Positions 19,234 to 27,056 of a stretch of 64,000 nucleotides of DNA are shown here, piece after piece. The DNA lies in NCBI RefSeq assembly GCF_003966125.1, contig NZ_RXMA01000022.1, positions 27,352-91,351 on the forward strand, in the 5' to 3' direction. This DNA is from Azospirillum griseum (GTDB taxonomy: Bacteria > Pseudomonadota > Alphaproteobacteria > Azospirillales > Azospirillaceae). Position numbers and translations under genes: made by a program. Positions within the stretch are counted from its first letter, which is position 1. Every line of letters starts with the position of its first letter. The notes under the pieces were generated by a model. The model had not been told where the DNA came from. It made no database searches and saw only the letters and a list, made by a program, of their open reading frames with translations.

Positions 19234-20283
19234 TCAGGCCTCCTGCGGTTGTTTGGCCAGACGCGGCAGGCGCAGGCGACCGCGCAGCCCCTCGCTGGCC
19301 AGCAGCGTGACGAAGATGATGCCCTGCAACACCAGAACGCTGGCGTCGGGCAGGCCCAGGCGGCGTTGCAGCAGGCCGCCGCTGGCCCCGATGCCGCCGA
19401 ACAGGATGGCGACCGGGATCACCGCCAACGGATTCTGCCGGGCCAGGAACGCCACCAGGATGCCGGTGGAGCCATAACCGGCGATCAGGGAGGCGTTGGC
19501 CCGGCCATGCACCGCCGCCACCTCCACCATCCCGGCCAAACCGGCCATCGCCCCGGCCAGCGCGGTGGTGACGATCAGCAGGCGGCCCACCGGCAGCCCG
19601 GCCATGCGCGCGGCCCGTGGGTTGCCGCCGACCATGCGCGCGGCAAAGCCAAAGGTGGTCCGCCGCATCAGCACCCAGGCCGCCACCGCGCACACCACCC
19701 CCACCACCAACCCCCAATGCACATCCATGCCGGGCAGGGTGCCGATGGTGTAATCGTCGGCCAGCGGGGCGGTGGATGGCTTGTTGAGGCTGGCGGGGTC
19801 CTTCAACGGCCCCTCCACCATGTGGTTGAGCACGGCGACGGCGATGTAGGACAGCAGCAGACTGGCGATGGTCTCGTTCACGCCGCGCCCGTGGCGCAGC
19901 GCCCCGGCGGCCCCGATCAGCAGCGCCCCGGCGGCCATGCCGGTCAACCCCATCGCCGGCAGGACGATCAGGGCGGAGGCCCCCTCCAGCGCCAGCCCGA
20001 CCGCCGCCGCCGCCAGACCGCCCAGCACCAGCGCGCCTTCGCCGCCGATGATGACCAGACCCAGTTGCGCGGGCAGCGCCGTGCACAGCGCGGTCAGGAT
20101 CAGCGGCGCGGCGCGGGTGAGCGTGTTTTGCCAGGAAAACCAGGAGCCGAACGCCCCGGTGTACATCAGTTGGTAGACGTCGAGCGGGTTGACCCCGACC
20201 AACGCCACGAACAGGCCGAACAGCGCCAGCGACGCCGCCAGCGCGGCGGCGGGCACGGCCAGGGAGGACAGGAAGGACGGCAT
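19234..20283 (-). CDS. ABC transporter permease 1 (BMP/nucleoside type)
   Basis: A 349-residue BPD_transp_2 permease. Hydrophobic segments run through the protein, with the family's NETIASLLLSYIAVAVL segment near residue 150 and the cytoplasmic loop FAARMVGGNPRAARMAG near residue 210. ATG 20283 has AAGGGG upstream; the longer frame starting at 20355 adds an arginine-rich leader unlike the family. It follows the binding-protein gene after a 127-base gap containing a stem-loop, typical where the binding protein is made in excess. It acts with permease 2, the double ATPase and the BMP binding protein. Confidence 0.88.
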   Translation of the reverse strand: MPSFLSSLAVPAAALAASLALFGLFVALVGVNPLDVYQLMYTGAFGSWFSWQNTLTRAAPLILTALCTALPAQLGLVIIGGEGALVLGGLAAAAVGLALEGASALIVLPAMGLTGMAAGALLIGAAGALRHGRGVNETIASLLLSYIAVAVLNHMVEGPLKDPASLNKPSTAPLADDYTIGTLPGMDVHWGLVVGVVCAVAAWVLMRRTTFGFAARMVGGNPRAARMAGLPVGRLLIVTTALAGAMAGLAGMVEVAAVHGRANASLIAGYGSTGILVAFLARQNPLAVIPVAILFGGIGASGGLLQRRLGLPDASVLVLQGIIFVTLLASEGLRGRLRLPRLAKQPQEA

Positions 20284-20295
20284 GGCAGGCCCCTT

Positions 20296-20321
20296 GCGAT
20301 GGTGGCGCGCGATGGTGGCGC
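20296..20321. repeat. Tandem 13-bp direct repeat
   Basis: The unit GCGATGGTGGCGC occurs twice with no gap (20296-20308 and 20309-20321) between the binding-protein and permease 1 genes. It looks like a slippage duplication in the untranslated spacer, just upstream of the permease start. Confidence 0.6.
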
Positions 20322-20349
20322 GTCGGCGCGGACGGAAACCGGTCGCCCG

Positions 20350-20377
20350 CTCCACCCCGCCGCACCGGACGGGGGGA
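20350..20377 (-). other. Intercistronic stem-loop after binding-protein gene
   Basis: An imperfect GC-rich hairpin with outer arms CTCC/GGAG and an inner CCCC/GGGG helix lies downstream of the binding-protein stop and before permease 1. It has no following T-run. Such structures often stabilise the upstream binding-protein message or attenuate read-through. Function is inferred from position only. Confidence 0.35.
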
Positions 20378-20410
20378 GCGTCAACCAGCCCCCAGGCGGA
20401 TCGCCGGGCC

Positions 20411-21538
20411 TCACCCCAGGCTGCCGACCACCCCCTCCACCAGCCAATTCATCGATTCCAGGGCGATGTCGGTCTGGCCATGCTCCTTGCCCGCCGCGAC
20501 GACGACGTTGCCCTTGTTGTCCTTCAGCGGCCCCTTGTAGATGACGAAGCTTCCCGCCATGAACTGGCCCTTGACGCCGTCGGCGTGCGCGCGCGCCTTT
20601 TCCGACACCGCCACGCCATAGGGGGAGGTCTTGACGATCCCCTCCTTCAGGCCGCCGCGCACCAGATTGGGCGGCTTCACCCCGCCCTGCACCATCTTGA
20701 CGTAATCGGTGTAGACCTTTGGCCAGTTCCATTCCGCGCCGGTCAGATAGCCGTTCGGGGCCAGCTTGGCTTGGCTGGCGTGGTAGCCGGTGACGAAGAC
20801 GCCGCGCTTTTCGGCGGTTTCCACCACCACCTTGGGGCTGTCGACATGGCAAGTCAGCACGTCGACCCCCTGGCCGATCAGGCTGTTGGCCGCCTCCGCC
20901 TCCTTCACCGGCATGGACCAATCGCCGGTGAAGATGACCGACGTGGTGATGGTCGGGTCAACCGACCGCGCGCCGAGCGTGAAGGAGTTAATGTTGCGCA
21001 GAACCTGCGGGATCGGCTTGGCGGCGATGAAGCCCAGCTTCTTCGATTTGCTGGCGTAACCGGCGACGATGCCGGACAGATATTGCGCCTCGTCGATGTA
21101 GCCGAAATAGCTGCCGACGTTGTCGGGGTGCTTGCCCTTGGTCCACAGCCCGCCGCAATGCAGGAAGACGAGATCCTTGTGCTTCTTGGCCACCTTCAGC
21201 ATGTGCGGGTCGAAATAGCCGAAGGAGGTGGGGAAGAGCAGCGACGCGCCGTCCAGGCTGATCATGCTTTCCATCGTCTTTTCGACGTCCACCGTTTCCG
21301 GGACCTTTTCCTCCTCCAACACCTTCACGCCCGCCATGGCGCGCACCGCCGCCGCCCCTTCGGCGTGGGCCTGGTTGTAGCCGAAATCGTCGCGCGGCCC
21401 GACATAGATGAAGCCGATGGTCAGATCCTTGGCCAACGCGGGCGCGAAGGGCAAGGCCGACCCCAGCACACCCAGGCCACCGGCGGCGGTCATGGTCCCC
21501 AGAACGGAACGGCGGGAAAGGCGCAAACGATCAACCAT
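20411..21538 (-). CDS. BMP-family ABC substrate-binding protein (Tat-exported)
   Basis: A 375-residue periplasmic binding protein of the BMP (basic membrane protein / PnrA-like) family. The N-terminus carries a probable Tat signal: SRRSVLG followed by a hydrophobic stretch and an ALA cleavage site near residue 36. The mature part begins DLTIGFIYVGPRDDFGYNQAH, the family opening, and later has NVGSYFGYIDEAQYLSG. Family members bind nucleosides, purines or related ring compounds. It is the first gene of an operon containing biuret hydrolase, so its ligand is inferred to be biuret, triuret or a similar ureide. ATG 21538 has AAGGGG upstream, and a sigma-54 promoter lies about 50 bases before it. 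Confidence 0.88.
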   Translation of the reverse strand: MVDRLRLSRRSVLGTMTAAGGLGVLGSALPFAPALAKDLTIGFIYVGPRDDFGYNQAHAEGAAAVRAMAGVKVLEEEKVPETVDVEKTMESMISLDGASLLFPTSFGYFDPHMLKVAKKHKDLVFLHCGGLWTKGKHPDNVGSYFGYIDEAQYLSGIVAGYASKSKKLGFIAAKPIPQVLRNINSFTLGARSVDPTITTSVIFTGDWSMPVKEAEAANSLIGQGVDVLTCHVDSPKVVVETAEKRGVFVTGYHASQAKLAPNGYLTGAEWNWPKVYTDYVKMVQGGVKPPNLVRGGLKEGIVKTSPYGVAVSEKARAHADGVKGQFMAGSFVIYKGPLKDNKGNVVVAAGKEHGQTDIALESMNWLVEGVVGSLG

Positions 21539-21586
21539 GTCTCAATCCCCTTCGACGGATGAAGCTTCAGACCTGTCAGAGGAGAG

Positions 21587-21603
21587 AGCAAGCGCTGTGC
21601 CAG
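21587..21603 (-). promoter_or_regulatory. Sigma-54 promoter of the importer-biuH operon
   Basis: On the minus strand the sequence reads CTGGCACAGCGCTTGCT, matching the -24/-12 consensus YTGGCACGrNNNTTGCW at every defined position but one, with the required spacing between GG and GC. Transcription would begin near 21576, giving a leader of about 38 bases to ATG 21538. This implies RpoN dependence and an enhancer-binding activator such as NtrC, fitting nitrogen scavenging. No clear NtrC site was identified. Confidence 0.75.
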
Positions 21604-21614
21604 ATTGTGTGCAA
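21594..21614 (-). promoter_or_regulatory. Weak copy of the GntR-type dyad overlapping the -24 element
   Basis: Read on the minus strand this matches the dyad seen at 21716-21736 at about 15 of 21 positions (TTGCACACAATCTGGCACA). It overlaps the sigma-54 -24 element, so part of the match may be fortuitous. If real, regulator binding here would block the sigma-54 polymerase. Confidence 0.35.
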
Positions 21615-21715
21615 TCGCCAATCACCTGATAAAGAACAGTTTTCTACCGATTTTTCGCGATTGGATAGAAACTGAACAGCCTGTTTTTTGATCAATGGCT
21701 GATCCAGCGGTGAAA

Positions 21716-21736
21716 TTGCATGCAATCTTGCACGCA
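21716..21736 (+). promoter_or_regulatory. Candidate GntR operator upstream of gntR
   Basis: The site has the form TTGCATGC-AATCTT-GCACGCA, an imperfect inverted repeat (TGCATGC/GCACGCA) with a six-base spacer. A copy identical at 19 of 21 positions lies upstream of atzF. Occurrence at two promoters of one pathway, next to the regulator gene, makes it the likely binding site of the adjacent GntR protein. Confidence 0.55.
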
Positions 21737-21855
21737 AAACGCCGACGCCGGGCCGATCCGCGCAGGAGACCGTTGAAAACAGGGACCGCAACAGCGTATC
21801 TCCCATGGCGGAGCGAGCGGGCAATCCGGCCCGCCTCGTGACCGGAGGACACCCC

Positions 21856-22569
21856 ATGCGGGCGGCAAAGCGACAGACCACCACGCCCCCGGCGCGCGGA
21901 ACGCTGGTGGAACGGCTCGTCCAGAGCGTCGCCGACGACATCGTCGAAGGGCGGCTGCCCCCCGGCGTGCGGTTGGAAGAGGTGGAGTTGGCCGCGCGGT
22001 TCCAGGTGTCGCGCACCCCGGTGCGCGAGGCGCTGCGCCTGCTGGCGGCCAATGGTCTGGTGGAAAACCGCCCCAACCGGGGGGCCATCGTCGCCACCAT
22101 CAGCGAAGACCGCCTGTATGAGCTGTTCGAGGTGATGGCCGAGCTGGAGGGCGTCTGCGCCCGGCTGGCCGCGCAACGGATGACGCCCGCCGAACGACAG
22201 GCGTTGGAGGCGCTGCACGCGGAATCCGCCGCGCTGGTGCGTTCCGGCGACCGCGAGGCGTATGAGGCGCTGAACAGCCGCTTTCACGCCGCGCTCTATC
22301 GCGGGGCGCACAACGCCGCCTTGGAAGACACGGTGCTGGCGGCCCGGCGGCGGGTGGCGGCCTTCCGCCGCGCGCAGTTCCATGTGTTGGGCCGTCTGGC
22401 CAAAAGCTGGGAGGAGCACGATCAGGTCGTGCGCGCCATCCTGTGCGGCGACGGCGACGCGGCGGCGCGGGCGATCCGCGCCCATGTGCAGATCGTCCGC
22501 GCCGCGTCCGCCGAATACATCGCCAGCACCCACCCGCTGGCCCCGCACCCGTTGTCAGCGAACGGCTGA
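21856..22569 (+). CDS. GntR-family (FCD) transcriptional regulator of the biuret cluster
   Basis: A 237-residue regulator. The N-terminal winged helix (about residues 15-85) has the GntR pattern LVERLVQSVADDIVEGRLPPG and SRTPVREALRLLAANGLVE. The C-terminal all-helical FCD domain carries the expected metal/ligand histidines (NSRFHAALYRGAHN and EEHDQVVRAI). ATG 21856 follows GGAGG by seven bases; a longer frame from 21805 lacks such a site. It is divergent from the importer operon and converges with atzH. Two dyads in the cluster probably bind it. The effector is likely a pathway compound such as biuret or allophanate, but this is inference. Confidence 0.85.
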   Translation: MRAAKRQTTTPPARGTLVERLVQSVADDIVEGRLPPGVRLEEVELAARFQVSRTPVREALRLLAANGLVENRPNRGAIVATISEDRLYELFEVMAELEGVCARLAAQRMTPAERQALEALHAESAALVRSGDREAYEALNSRFHAALYRGAHNAALEDTVLAARRRVAAFRRAQFHVLGRLAKSWEEHDQVVRAILCGDGDAAARAIRAHVQIVRAASAEYIASTHPLAPHPLSANG

Positions 22570-22586
22570 ATCACACAAAGCTCACT

Positions 22587-22973
22587 TTACACAAAGCTGA
22601 CATGGGCGGCGACGATGCGCCAGCCCTCGGGCAGGCGCGCCCAGCTTTGGCTTTGGCGGCCCGCCTTGCCCGATCCGTCGCGGCGGAATTCGGTGTTGGC
22701 GGTGGCGAAATCGCGGCCAAAGCAGGTGATGACGGTGTTGGACAGGCTGCGGGCCAGATCGCCCGCCGGGCGCGCCGCGCGAAAGGCGCGGATCGCGTCG
22801 ATCCCGTACAGATTTTCACCGGCACCAAAGCGCAGCACCAGCGGGCTGTTCCAAAACAGCGCGTCGAGCGTGGCGAGGTCGTTCGTCACCAGCGCGGTTT
22901 CGTAACGGGCAAACAACGCGGTCACTTCGGCCAGCGTCTCGGGGTCGTTGATGTCCATGGCGTTTGTGTCCAT
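22587..22973 (-). CDS. atzH: AtzH-type 1,3-dicarboxyurea amidohydrolase (DUF3225)
   Basis: A 128-residue SnoaL/NTF2-like protein of the DUF3225 family: [21 protein letters not shown] near the N-terminus, then [10 protein letters not shown] and a C-terminal [17 protein letters not shown]. AtzH from Pseudomonas sp. ADP converts 1,3-dicarboxyurea, the AtzE product, to allophanate. ATG 22973 overlaps nothing and starts 12 bases after the atzE stop, with GAGG upstream; ATG 22958 is an alternative. It is the last gene of the atzGEH operon and converges with gntR, their stops being 17 bases apart. A short direct repeat of ACACAAAGCT spans that junction. Confidence 0.85.
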   Translation of the reverse strand: MDTNAMDINDPETLAEVTALFARYETALVTNDLATLDALFWNSPLVLRFGAGENLYGIDAIRAFRAARPAGDLARSLSNTVITCFGRDFATANTEFRRDGSGKAGRQSQSWARLPEGWRIVAAHVSFV

Positions 22974-22984
22974 TGCGGGTGGCC

Positions 22985-24442
22985 TCACGGGGTCAACGCA
23001 TCAGGGCGGGCGGCTGGCAGAGAGGCCATCGGGGCGCGGGCGACGCCCATCGCCTCCACCGCCGCCGCCGCGCGCAGGCACAGATCCTCCCGCCACGGCG
23101 CGGCGATGATCTGCACGCCGACCGGCAGCGGGTTGGGCGCGTCCGCGTCGCCCCAGACCGGCACGGCGGCCACCGGCAGGCCGATGAAGGACACCGGTTG
23201 CGTGTACAGGCCGAGATTGGGGCGCACCGCCACCTCGGCCCCGTTCAGCATCATGGTCTTCTGGCCCAGCCGGGGGGCCGCGCAGGGGGTGCAGGGGGCC
23301 AGGATCAGATCGACCCCGGCGAACAGCTCCAGCGCGCGGTCATGGTGCCAGCGGCGAAAGCGCTGGGCCTTGGCCAGCCACACGGCGGGCAGCATCGCCC
23401 CGGCGAGAAAACGGTCGCGGGTGTCGGGGTCGAACTCCGCCGCCCGCGACCGCAGCCGGTCCAGATGGAAGGCCGCGCTTTCCGCGTTGGTGATGAGGAA
23501 CGCGGCGGCGCGGGCGCGCTGGGCATCGGGATACTCCACCTCGCGACCAGCCGACAGGGCGCGGGCCACCCGGTCCACCGCGTCCAGCGCCTGCGCCGTT
23601 GCACCCTGGCGGAAATACCCCCCGGCGACCGCCACGCGCAGCCCCTCCACCCCCTTGGCCAGCTCCGGCAGAGTCGGTTCCGGCGGTCGCCCGGCCCAGG
23701 CGGCATCCGTCCCCGCCGCATCCAACCCGTCCGCCGCTTGCAAGGCGTCGTAGCACAGCGCCAGATCCCCGGCGGAGCGGGCGAAGGGGCCGAGATGGTC
23801 CAGGCTGTCGCAAAAGGGGAAGGCCCCGGCGCGCGTCAGCCGTCCATAGGTCGGTTTCAGCCCGAACACGCCGCACAGGGCCGACGGCACGCGGATGGAC
23901 CCGTTGGTGTCCGATCCCAGCGCCAGCGGGGCAAAGCCCGCCGCGATCGCCGCCCCGCAGCCGCCCGACGAGCCACCCGACATCCGCGTTGGGTCGTGCG
24001 GGTTGCGCGACGGGCCGTCATGGGCGTTTTCCCCGGTGAAGTCATAGGCGTATTCGCCCATGTTCAGGCCGCCCAGCGTGACCGCCCCGGCCCGCGTCAT
24101 CCGCGCCACCAGCGCGGCGTCGGTCGCGGCGGGCGGGTGGTCGCGGTTGATCCGGGACCCGGCGCGCGTCGGCAGACCGGCCAGATCGAACAGATTCTTG
24201 ACCGCAAAGGGAACCCCGGCCAGCGGCCCCAGCGGTTCCCCGGCGGCGCGGGCGCGGTCCACCGCCTCGGCCTCCGCCAGCGCGCGGGCGGCGGTGACGT
24301 CGGTGAAGGCCCCGATGCGGGAATCCTCGGTGGCGATGCGGTCCAGCGCCGCCACCGCCACCTCGCGCGCCGACAGATCACCCACCGCAACAGCGCGGGC
24401 GATGGCGGTGGCGCTGGTGGGCAGCGCTTGCGCGGCGGTCAT
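22985..24442 (-). CDS. atzE: AtzE-type 1-carboxybiuret amidohydrolase
   Basis: A 485-residue amidase-signature enzyme with catalytic K82 ([11 protein letters not shown]), S158 (MSGGSSGG) and nucleophile S182 (DTNGSIRVP). Its size, its GatA-like layout and its neighbours AtzG and AtzH identify it as the catalytic subunit that deaminates 1-carboxybiuret to 1,3-dicarboxyurea in the cyanuric acid pathway. The start ATG overlaps the atzG stop (ATGA), coupling synthesis of the two subunits as in GatCA-type complexes. Confidence in the family is high; the actual source of carboxybiuret here is not cyanuric acid hydrolase, since none is encoded in the window. Confidence 0.88.
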   Translation of the reverse strand: MTAAQALPTSATAIARAVAVGDLSAREVAVAALDRIATEDSRIGAFTDVTAARALAEAEAVDRARAAGEPLGPLAGVPFAVKNLFDLAGLPTRAGSRINRDHPPAATDAALVARMTRAGAVTLGGLNMGEYAYDFTGENAHDGPSRNPHDPTRMSGGSSGGCGAAIAAGFAPLALGSDTNGSIRVPSALCGVFGLKPTYGRLTRAGAFPFCDSLDHLGPFARSAGDLALCYDALQAADGLDAAGTDAAWAGRPPEPTLPELAKGVEGLRVAVAGGYFRQGATAQALDAVDRVARALSAGREVEYPDAQRARAAAFLITNAESAAFHLDRLRSRAAEFDPDTRDRFLAGAMLPAVWLAKAQRFRRWHHDRALELFAGVDLILAPCTPCAAPRLGQKTMMLNGAEVAVRPNLGLYTQPVSFIGLPVAAVPVWGDADAPNPLPVGVQIIAAPWREDLCLRAAAAVEAMGVARAPMASLPAARPDALTP

Positions 24443-24663
24443 GGCGTTTCTCCCCGGCGTGCGTCGGCGGGCTGAATCTCGCCAGGGCAATAGACCGGCG
24501 CGCCCTCGGCCATGCCATCGTCCACCACCTCCTCCACAAGGCGGGCCATCGACGCCGCCACGGCGAGGAAACCGGCCACACCGACCCGCCACTCCGGGCG
24601 GATGTCCAACCCCAGGGCCGGGGCCATGGCGTCGATGTGACGGTCTGGGTCGAATGCGGTCAT
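24439..24663 (-). CDS. atzG: AtzG-type small subunit (DUF4089)
   Basis: A 74-residue GatC-like protein of the DUF4089 family, with the typical LGLDIRPEWRVGVAGFLAVAA segment. In Pseudomonas sp. ADP, AtzG forms a heterotetramer with AtzE and stabilises it. ATG 24663 has GGAGAG upstream, and its stop overlaps the atzE start by four bases. The gene begins about 38 bases downstream of a sigma-54 promoter, so it is the first gene of the atzGEH operon. Confidence 0.88.
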   Translation of the reverse strand: MTAFDPDRHIDAMAPALGLDIRPEWRVGVAGFLAVAASMARLVEEVVDDGMAEGAPVYCPGEIQPADARRGETP

Positions 24664-24700
24664 GCGCCACTCTCCGCTGTGTTGTGCAGGCGATTCCGTC

Positions 24701-24717
24701 AGCAAGGGGTGTGCCAG
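24701..24717 (-). promoter_or_regulatory. Sigma-54 promoter of atzGEH
   Basis: The minus strand reads CTGGCACACCCCTTGCT, with the invariant GG and GC at correct spacing and a full TGGCAC/TTGC pair. Transcription would start near 24690, about 27 bases before ATG 24663. Together with the site at 21587-21603 it places both leftward operons of the cluster under RpoN. Confidence 0.75.
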
Positions 24718-24952
24718 TGGGGAAAATCGCGCTCAATCCGTGGGTTGCGAAAATCCACCCACGCACCGCCCATCCCGCCACGCCCGCCCGATGGGCAGCC
24801 GAACCGGCGCGCTTCGCCGAAAGAGAGTGCGTTTTCAACGGATCGGTTCACTTGCCTGTTTTTTGTTCATACACGCCCGACAATCAGGCACAATCACCGG
24901 CCACAATTCCGTCAATCCCTTGCCATGACTTGGCTGTTGCGCGTCACGGAAC

Positions 24953-24973
24953 TTGCATGCAATCTCGCATGCA
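24953..24973 (+). promoter_or_regulatory. Candidate GntR operator upstream of atzF
   Basis: A perfect dyad TGCATGC-AATCTC-GCATGCA preceded by T, 41 bases before the atzF start. It matches the site before gntR at 19 of 21 positions. The short distance to the start codon suggests repression of atzF by promoter occlusion. Confidence 0.6.
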
Positions 24974-25013
24974 GTTGTGACGCTTCCCCTTTCAGCCCCG
25001 ACGAGGCCCCACC

Positions 25014-26873
25014 ATGCCCAACGCCATCGCCGACACGCCCGAGATTGGCTCCCTCGACATCGCCGGTCTGTTGGCCCGCTACCGCGACGACTCCCTGTCC
25101 CCGGTGGCGGTGGCGCGGGCGGTGCTGGCGCGGATCGCGGCGGCGGGGGATGACAAGGTGTGGATCAGCCGGGTTGCCGACGCCGACCTGTTGGCGCGGG
25201 CGCAGGCGCTGGCCGCCCTGCCCGCCGCCGAGCGGGCAGCGCTGCCACTCTACGGCGTCCCCTTCGCGGTCAAGGACAACATCGACGCCGCCGGTTTGCC
25301 GACCACCGCCGGATGCCCGGCCTACGCCTATGACCCCGACCGCTCGGCGACCGGGGTGCAACGGCTGCTCGACGCCGGGGCCATGCTGATCGGCAAGACC
25401 AACCTGGACCAGTTCGCCACCGGGCTGGTCGGCGTGCGCTCCCCCTATGGCGTGGCGCGCAACCCGTTCGATCCGGCCTTCATCCCCGGCGGCTCCAGCT
25501 CCGGGTCGGCGGTGGCGGTGTCGTCCGGGCTGGTCAGCTTCGCGTTGGGGACCGACACGGCGGGGTCGGGGCGGGTTCCCGCCGGATTCACCAACATCGT
25601 CGGCCTGAAACCGACCAAGGGCCTCATCAGCACCGCCGGGGTGGTCCCGGCCTGCCGGTCGCTGGATTGCGTGTCGATCTTCGCCCTGACCGTGGAGGAT
25701 TCGTTGGACGTGCTGGCGGTGATGGCCGCCCCCGATCCCGCCGATCCCTACAGCCGCAAGGCCCCGCCGACGCCCGCCGCCCCGCGTGCGCCCTTTCGCT
25801 TTGGCACGCCGCGCCCGGACCAGCTGCGCTTCTTCGGCAACGCCGAGGCCGAACGCATCCACAGAGAGGCGCTGGACCGGTTGGAAGCCTGCGGCGGGCA
25901 GCGGGTGGAGATCGACTTCACCCCCTTCGCCGAGGCCGCCGCCCTGCTGTACAGCGGCCCTTGGGTGGCCGAACGCGCGGCGGCGGTGGGCGACTTCATC
26001 GCCGCGCACCCGGACGACACGCTGCCCGTCACCCGCAAGATCATTCAGGGCGGAACCACGCCGACCGCCATCGACGCCTTCCGCGCCGCCTACCGGTTGG
26101 AAGCGTTGCGGGCGCAGGCCGCCCCGGTGTGGGAGCGGATCGACCTGATGGCGCTGCCCACCTCCGGAACGATCTACACGATTGCGGAGCTGGAGGCCGA
26201 CCCCATCGGGGCCAACAGCAACCTTGGCCTCTACACCAACTTCGTCAATCTGATGGATCTGTGCGGCATCGCCGTGCCCGCCGGATTCCAGGCGAACGGC
26301 CTGCCCGCCGGGATCACCTTGCTCGCCCCCGCCTTTGCCGAGGAGGCGGTCGGCACCGTCGCCGCCGCGCTGCACCGGGCCGCCGCCCTGCCGCTGGGGG
26401 CCAGCGGCGCGCCGCTGCCGCCAACCCGGCCCAAAGCAAGCCGCCCCAACCCCTACACCACCGGCGGCTTGCTGGAGCTGTTCGTCGTCGGTGGGCATTT
26501 GCAGGGCATGGCGCTGAACCGGCAATTGACCGACCTGGGCGCGCGGCTGGTCGAAACCGCCAGCACCGCCCCGCTCTACCGCTTCCACGCCCTGCCCGGC
26601 GAACCCGCCCGCCCCGGTCTGGTCCGGGTGGCGGACGGGCAAACCGGCGGCTCCATCGCTGGTGAGATCTGGGCGCTGACGCCCGACGCCTTTGGCCGCT
26701 TCGTCGCCGCCATCCCGGCCCCGCTGGGGGTTGGGCGGGTGATGCTGGCGGACGGACGGCGCGTCAGCGGTTTTCTGTGCGAAGCGGCGGCGGTGATCGG
26801 CGCGCCGGACATCACCGGCTTTGGCGGCTGGCGCGCCTATTGCGCCCATCTGGCCGCCGCCACGGCCGACTGA
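25014..26873 (+). CDS. atzF: Allophanate hydrolase (AtzF)
   Basis: A 619-residue two-domain enzyme. The N-terminal amidase-signature domain has K87 (GVPFAVKDNID), S161-S165 (GGSSSGSAVAVSSG) and nucleophile S185 (DTAGSGRVP). The C-terminal domain of about 150 residues (VVGGHLQGMALNRQLTDLG, then a TAPLYRFHALPG segment and a GGSIAGEIWAL segment) is the AtzF/DUR1 C-terminal domain, which completes decarboxylation. Together they convert allophanate to ammonia and carbon dioxide. Full length is kept. It is transcribed alone, divergently from atzGEH, and ends before a strong hairpin at 26899-26956. It is the common final step for both biuret and carboxybiuret branches. Confidence 0.92.
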   Translation: MPNAIADTPEIGSLDIAGLLARYRDDSLSPVAVARAVLARIAAAGDDKVWISRVADADLLARAQALAALPAAERAALPLYGVPFAVKDNIDAAGLPTTAGCPAYAYDPDRSATGVQRLLDAGAMLIGKTNLDQFATGLVGVRSPYGVARNPFDPAFIPGGSSSGSAVAVSSGLVSFALGTDTAGSGRVPAGFTNIVGLKPTKGLISTAGVVPACRSLDCVSIFALTVEDSLDVLAVMAAPDPADPYSRKAPPTPAAPRAPFRFGTPRPDQLRFFGNAEAERIHREALDRLEACGGQRVEIDFTPFAEAAALLYSGPWVAERAAAVGDFIAAHPDDTLPVTRKIIQGGTTPTAIDAFRAAYRLEALRAQAAPVWERIDLMALPTSGTIYTIAELEADPIGANSNLGLYTNFVNLMDLCGIAVPAGFQANGLPAGITLLAPAFAEEAVGTVAAALHRAAALPLGASGAPLPPTRPKASRPNPYTTGGLLELFVVGGHLQGMALNRQLTDLGARLVETASTAPLYRFHALPGEPARPGLVRVADGQTGGSIAGEIWALTPDAFGRFVAAIPAPLGVGRVMLADGRRVSGFLCEAAAVIGAPDITGFGGWRAYCAHLAAATAD

Positions 26874-26898
26874 TCGCCCACACCGCAGCGACAGCCAC

Positions 26899-26962
26899 CA
26901 CAGCGCCCACCGCAGGTCCACACCCCTTTGTTGGGTGGTGGGCGATGGGCGCTGTGCGTTTT
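26899..26962 (+). terminator. Terminator of atzF
   Basis: The arms CACAGCGCCCA (26899-26909) and TGGGCGCTGTG (26946-26956) are exact complements, enclosing a second hairpin formed by CCACACCC and GGGTGGTGG. TTTT follows at 26959. The structure lies 25 bases after the atzF stop. Confidence 0.75.
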
Positions 26963-27005
26963 CGTCGCGCCTGAGCGTCGTTTCGGTGGTTGACCGCCGC
27001 GCCAC

Positions 27006-27027
27006 TAACTGTTATTAAATATAACCA
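27006..27027 (+). promoter_or_regulatory. AT-rich operator motif before the crotonase gene
   Basis: GTTATTAAATATAAC at 27011-27025 is a palindrome with arms GTTAT/ATAAC, preceded by TAACT. Related sequences lie upstream of the MarR/amidohydrolase pair (29445-29459) and of feruloyl-CoA synthase (32593-32615). It is the likely MarR-type binding site of the module. Confidence 0.55.
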
Positions 27028-27056
27028 TCATTCAAAAGAATTAAGTGGTGAGCGCC

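Larger units (their letters stand above)
21539..21855. other. Divergent control region, importer operon / gntR
   Basis: This 317-base region separates the leftward importer-biuH operon from the rightward gntR gene. It holds a sigma-54 promoter for the importer at 21587-21603, a weaker copy of the dyad motif overlapping it (21594-21614), and a strong copy at 21716-21736. GGAGG at 21844-21848 sets the gntR start. No further gene is visible. Confidence 0.6.
24664..25013. other. Divergent control region, atzGEH / atzF
   Basis: This 350-base region drives atzGEH leftward and atzF rightward. It holds the sigma-54 promoter at 24701-24717 for atzG, an AT-rich run near 24858-24870, a half-match CAATCAGGCACA at 24881-24892, and the best GntR-type dyad at 24953-24973 close to atzF. 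No sigma-54 site was found facing atzF. Confidence 0.6.

Noticed and set aside
18305..20365. A 686-codon frame suggesting a fused double permease.
   Set aside because: Its first half is out of phase with permease 1, which is itself complete; a correctly spaced start for permease 2 exists at 19231.
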